Source: Lacihabitans sp. CCS-44
Lineage (GTDB): Bacteria; Bacteroidota; Bacteroidia; Cytophagales; Spirosomataceae
DNA: 64,000 nucleotides
NCBI RefSeq assembly: GCF_024343735.1
Contig: NZ_RJUE01000003.1
Location: forward strand, 62,001 to 126,000
Direction of reading: 5' to 3'
Part shown: positions 62,212-64,000 of the stretch, one piece after another
Numbering within the stretch: the stretch's first letter is position 1
Layout: every line of letters starts with the position of its first letter
Translations under genes and position numbers: made by a program
Notes under the pieces: generated by a model
Database searches by the model: none
What the model saw: only the letters and a program-made list of their open reading frames with translations
What the model was told of the DNA's origin: nothing

Positions 62212-63891
62212 ATGAGACTAACCATACTTGCCCTATTCTCACTTTTAACCACTATCTCCTGCCAAAAAAGCCCAAAATATGATACAATTATCAAAAATGG
62301 AATGGTGTATGATGGCAATGGCATTGCACCTTTTAAGGCTGATATTGGTATCAAAAACGATACGATAGCGTTTATTGGGGATTTGTCAGGTGAAACTGGA
62401 AGCTTGGAAACGATTGATGCAAAAGGGATGGCCGTGGCTCCGGGTTTTGTAAATATGCTAAGTTGGGCTACCGAGAGTTTGATACACGATGGCCGCTCCA
62501 TGAGCGACATCATGCAAGGCATTACGCTCGAAGTCATGGGCGAAGGCGATTCTATGGGGCCTTTAACCGACTCCATGAAGTTATATGCAGAAAAATCTCA
62601 AGGAGACATAAAATATGACATTACTTGGAAAACCTTGGGTGGTTACTTGGATTTTCTTGAAAAACGTGGAGTCTCTACCAACGTGGCTTCGTTTGTGGGT
62701 GCCTCCACCGTAAGGGCCATGGAACTGGGCTACGCCAACCGCAAACCAACCTTCGAGGAAATGGAACGCATGAAAAAACACGTAGAAACTGCCATGAAAG
62801 AAGGTGCCATGGGCTTGGCTTCTGCATTGATTTATACTCCTGGAACTTTTGCGGATACTCCCGAACTGATAGAGCTCTCCAAAGTGGTTGCTCAATATGA
62901 TGGTATGTACATTTCACACCTCAGAAGTGAAGGAAACCAATTAGAAAAAGCTGTAGACGAACTCATTAGAATAGCCAAAGAAGCAAATATTCATGCTGAA
63001 ATCTACCATTTAAAAGCTGGCGGAAAGACCAATTGGCACAAAATAGACAAGGTGATAGCCAAAATTGACAGTGCCAGAAAAGCGGGGTTAAACATTACTA
63101 CCGACATGTATAATTACATAGCCGGAGCTACCGGACTCGATGCCGCCATGCCACCATGGGTGCAAGAGGGCGGTTTTGAACAATGGAGCAAACGACTGAA
63201 ATCTACCGCCACAATACAAAAAGTGGCCAAAGAAATGAGTACACCACAAGGCAACTGGGAGAATCTTTGCCTTGCCGCAGGACCAGAAAAGACACTTTTG
63301 ATAGGCTTTAAGACCGATTCGCTTCGAAAATACATTGGCAAAACACTGTCCGAAGTCGCCGCTATGAAAAAGAAAACCTGGCAAGAAACTGCCATGGAAC
63401 TGGTCGTTTCGGATGGTTCGAGGGTAGATGTGGTGTATTTCTTGATGAGCGAAGAGAATGTAAAAAAGCAAATCAAGTTACCCTACATGAGTTTTTGTTC
63501 GGATGCCGGCTCGATGGCTCCAGAGGGTGTATTTCTGAAAGCCAGCCAACACCCAAGGGCTTACGGAAACTTTGCACGCTTGCTTGGAAAATATGTGAGA
63601 GATGAAAAAGTTATCAGCTTGGAAGAAGCCATTAGGAAACTGACTTCTTTACCTTGTGATAATCTCAAAATCAAGAAAAGATGTCGTTTAGCAGTCGGAA
63701 ATTATGCCGATATAGTGATTTTTGACCAAATGAAAATACAAGATAAAGCTACTTTTGAAAAGCCCCATCAACTTTCAGAAGGTATGATTCATGTTTTTGT
63801 CAATGGTGCTCAGGTTGTAAAAAATGGCCAACATACGAATAAAAAGCCCGGTAGATTTGTGAAAGGGCCGGGGTGGAAGGAGAAAGTTTAA
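62212..63891 (+). CDS. D-aminoacylase-like amidohydrolase (lipoprotein signal)
   Basis: 559 residues from the ATG at 62212. MRLTILALFSLLTTISCQ gives a lipoprotein-like signal; an upstream TTG start at 62143 was rejected. The N-acyl-D-amino-acid deacylase family features are KYDTIIKNGMVYDGNG, GFVNMLSWATESLIHDGRS, SHLRSEGNQLEKAV, EIYHLKAGGK and the CSDAGSMAPEG loop with the aspartate. The usual HxH at the start of the domain, found in PGFIDxHxH proteins, is replaced by NMLSW, so metal binding must rely on other residues, as known for a subgroup in Bacteroidota. The substrate may be an N-acyl-D-amino acid or D-peptide. Higher G+C than the helicase before it. Confidence 0.85.
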   Translation: MRLTILALFSLLTTISCQKSPKYDTIIKNGMVYDGNGIAPFKADIGIKNDTIAFIGDLSGETGSLETIDAKGMAVAPGFVNMLSWATESLIHDGRSMSDIMQGITLEVMGEGDSMGPLTDSMKLYAEKSQGDIKYDITWKTLGGYLDFLEKRGVSTNVASFVGASTVRAMELGYANRKPTFEEMERMKKHVETAMKEGAMGLASALIYTPGTFADTPELIELSKVVAQYDGMYISHLRSEGNQLEKAVDELIRIAKEANIHAEIYHLKAGGKTNWHKIDKVIAKIDSARKAGLNITTDMYNYIAGATGLDAAMPPWVQEGGFEQWSKRLKSTATIQKVAKEMSTPQGNWENLCLAAGPEKTLLIGFKTDSLRKYIGKTLSEVAAMKKKTWQETAMELVVSDGSRVDVVYFLMSEENVKKQIKLPYMSFCSDAGSMAPEGVFLKASQHPRAYGNFARLLGKYVRDEKVISLEEAIRKLTSLPCDNLKIKKRCRLAVGNYADIVIFDQMKIQDKATFEKPHQLSEGMIHVFVNGAQVVKNGQHTNKKPGRFVKGPGWKEKV

Positions 63892-63939
63892 ATACGAGTT
63901 TATCTTCTTAATTATCAAGAATTTATAGTTACAGAATTA

Positions 63940-63980
63940 TTCCACAAAGTTTCACGAAGGTTTCACAAAGTTACACTAAG
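63940..63980 (+). repeat. CACAAAG-type intergenic repeat, copy 3
   Basis: Four consecutive units, TTCCACAAAGT, TTCACGAAGGT, TTCACAAAGT and TACACTAAG. They are the same type as copies 1 and 2. The repeat continues near the window end and may extend beyond. Confidence 0.55.
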
Positions 63981-64000
63981 ACATACCGATATAATTAAAT

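Noticed and set aside
62103-62576. 157-codon minus-strand frame
   Set aside because: Antisense to the start of the amidohydrolase and covering repeat; not credible as a HigB toxin.
1-64000. tRNA, rRNA, CRISPR arrays or insertion sequences
   Set aside because: No clover-leaf, spacer-repeat pattern or transposase was seen; the short repeats at 55.5-64 kb are not CRISPR because units are variable and not spaced regularly.

Overview
The window looks like the chromosome of a Gram-negative Bacteroidota, probably Cytophagales. It is A+T rich. It carries a SusC/SusD outer-membrane pair, a type IX secretion (gliding-motility type B) C-terminal domain, several DUF4369/thioredoxin lipoprotein-like or periplasmic proteins, ASPIC/UnbV-VCBS protein, and promoters of the Bacteroidota type (TAnnTTTG, in two cases with a TTTG-like box 19 bases upstream). 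Starts are mostly without a Shine-Dalgarno sequence and some use TTG or GTG. No rRNA, tRNA, CRISPR array or transposase was seen.

Layout. 1-2236: K+ uptake pair KtrB-KtrA (KtrA cut by the window edge). 2283-5520: a three-gene 4-hydroxyproline catabolic cluster (DapA-like deaminase, 4-hydroxyproline epimerase, D-amino-acid dehydrogenase). 5591-6497: two small membrane-associated proteins. 6666-11822: a large NtrY-like histidine kinase, an MBL hydrolase and phosphatidylserine synthase. 11812-16665: M23 peptidase, GtrA-like protein, purine nucleoside phosphorylase, ribosomal protein L28, a 51-residue Cys-rich DUF5522 protein, an Lrp regulator and RadA. 16754-21941: beta-barrel protein, an ABC transporter with an unfamiliar permease, an Ig-like secreted protein, a tiny HExxH membrane protein, HemN and AroQ. 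21982-24970: tandem duplicate DUF4369-thioredoxin proteins. 25034-32356: DUF218 protein, 6-phosphofructokinase, topoisomerase IV A, a carboxypeptidase-regulatory-like protein and NagA. 32627-38398: a 1923-residue secreted CotH protein. 38518-48866: alanine dehydrogenase with a divergent Lrp regulator, a metzincin-type protease with DUF1684 protein, riboflavin synthase, PASTA protein plus rhodanese, Dtd, MgtE and a five-heme cytochrome. 48913-58949: LacI regulator, SusC, SusD and an ASPIC/UnbV lipoprotein, likely one carbohydrate-uptake locus. 59049-63891: an accessory-looking tail with a superfamily 1 helicase and a small unknown partner, a HigA antitoxin without a recognisable toxin, and a D-aminoacylase-like lipoprotein, interspersed with short CACAAAG-type intergenic repeats.

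How the parts fit. Most of the window is ordinary housekeeping with short gaps and several clear hairpin terminators between convergent genes. The regulated catabolic units are the hydroxyproline cluster, the alanine dehydrogenase/Lrp pair, and the LacI-SusCD locus, whose 369-base control region holds a perfect 16-base PurR/LacI-like palindrome and a perfect leader hairpin. The best candidates for something undescribed are the helicase plus 99-residue protein, the HigA gene with its 10-codon leader and repeat-borne promoter, and the repeat family between 55.5 and 64 kb.
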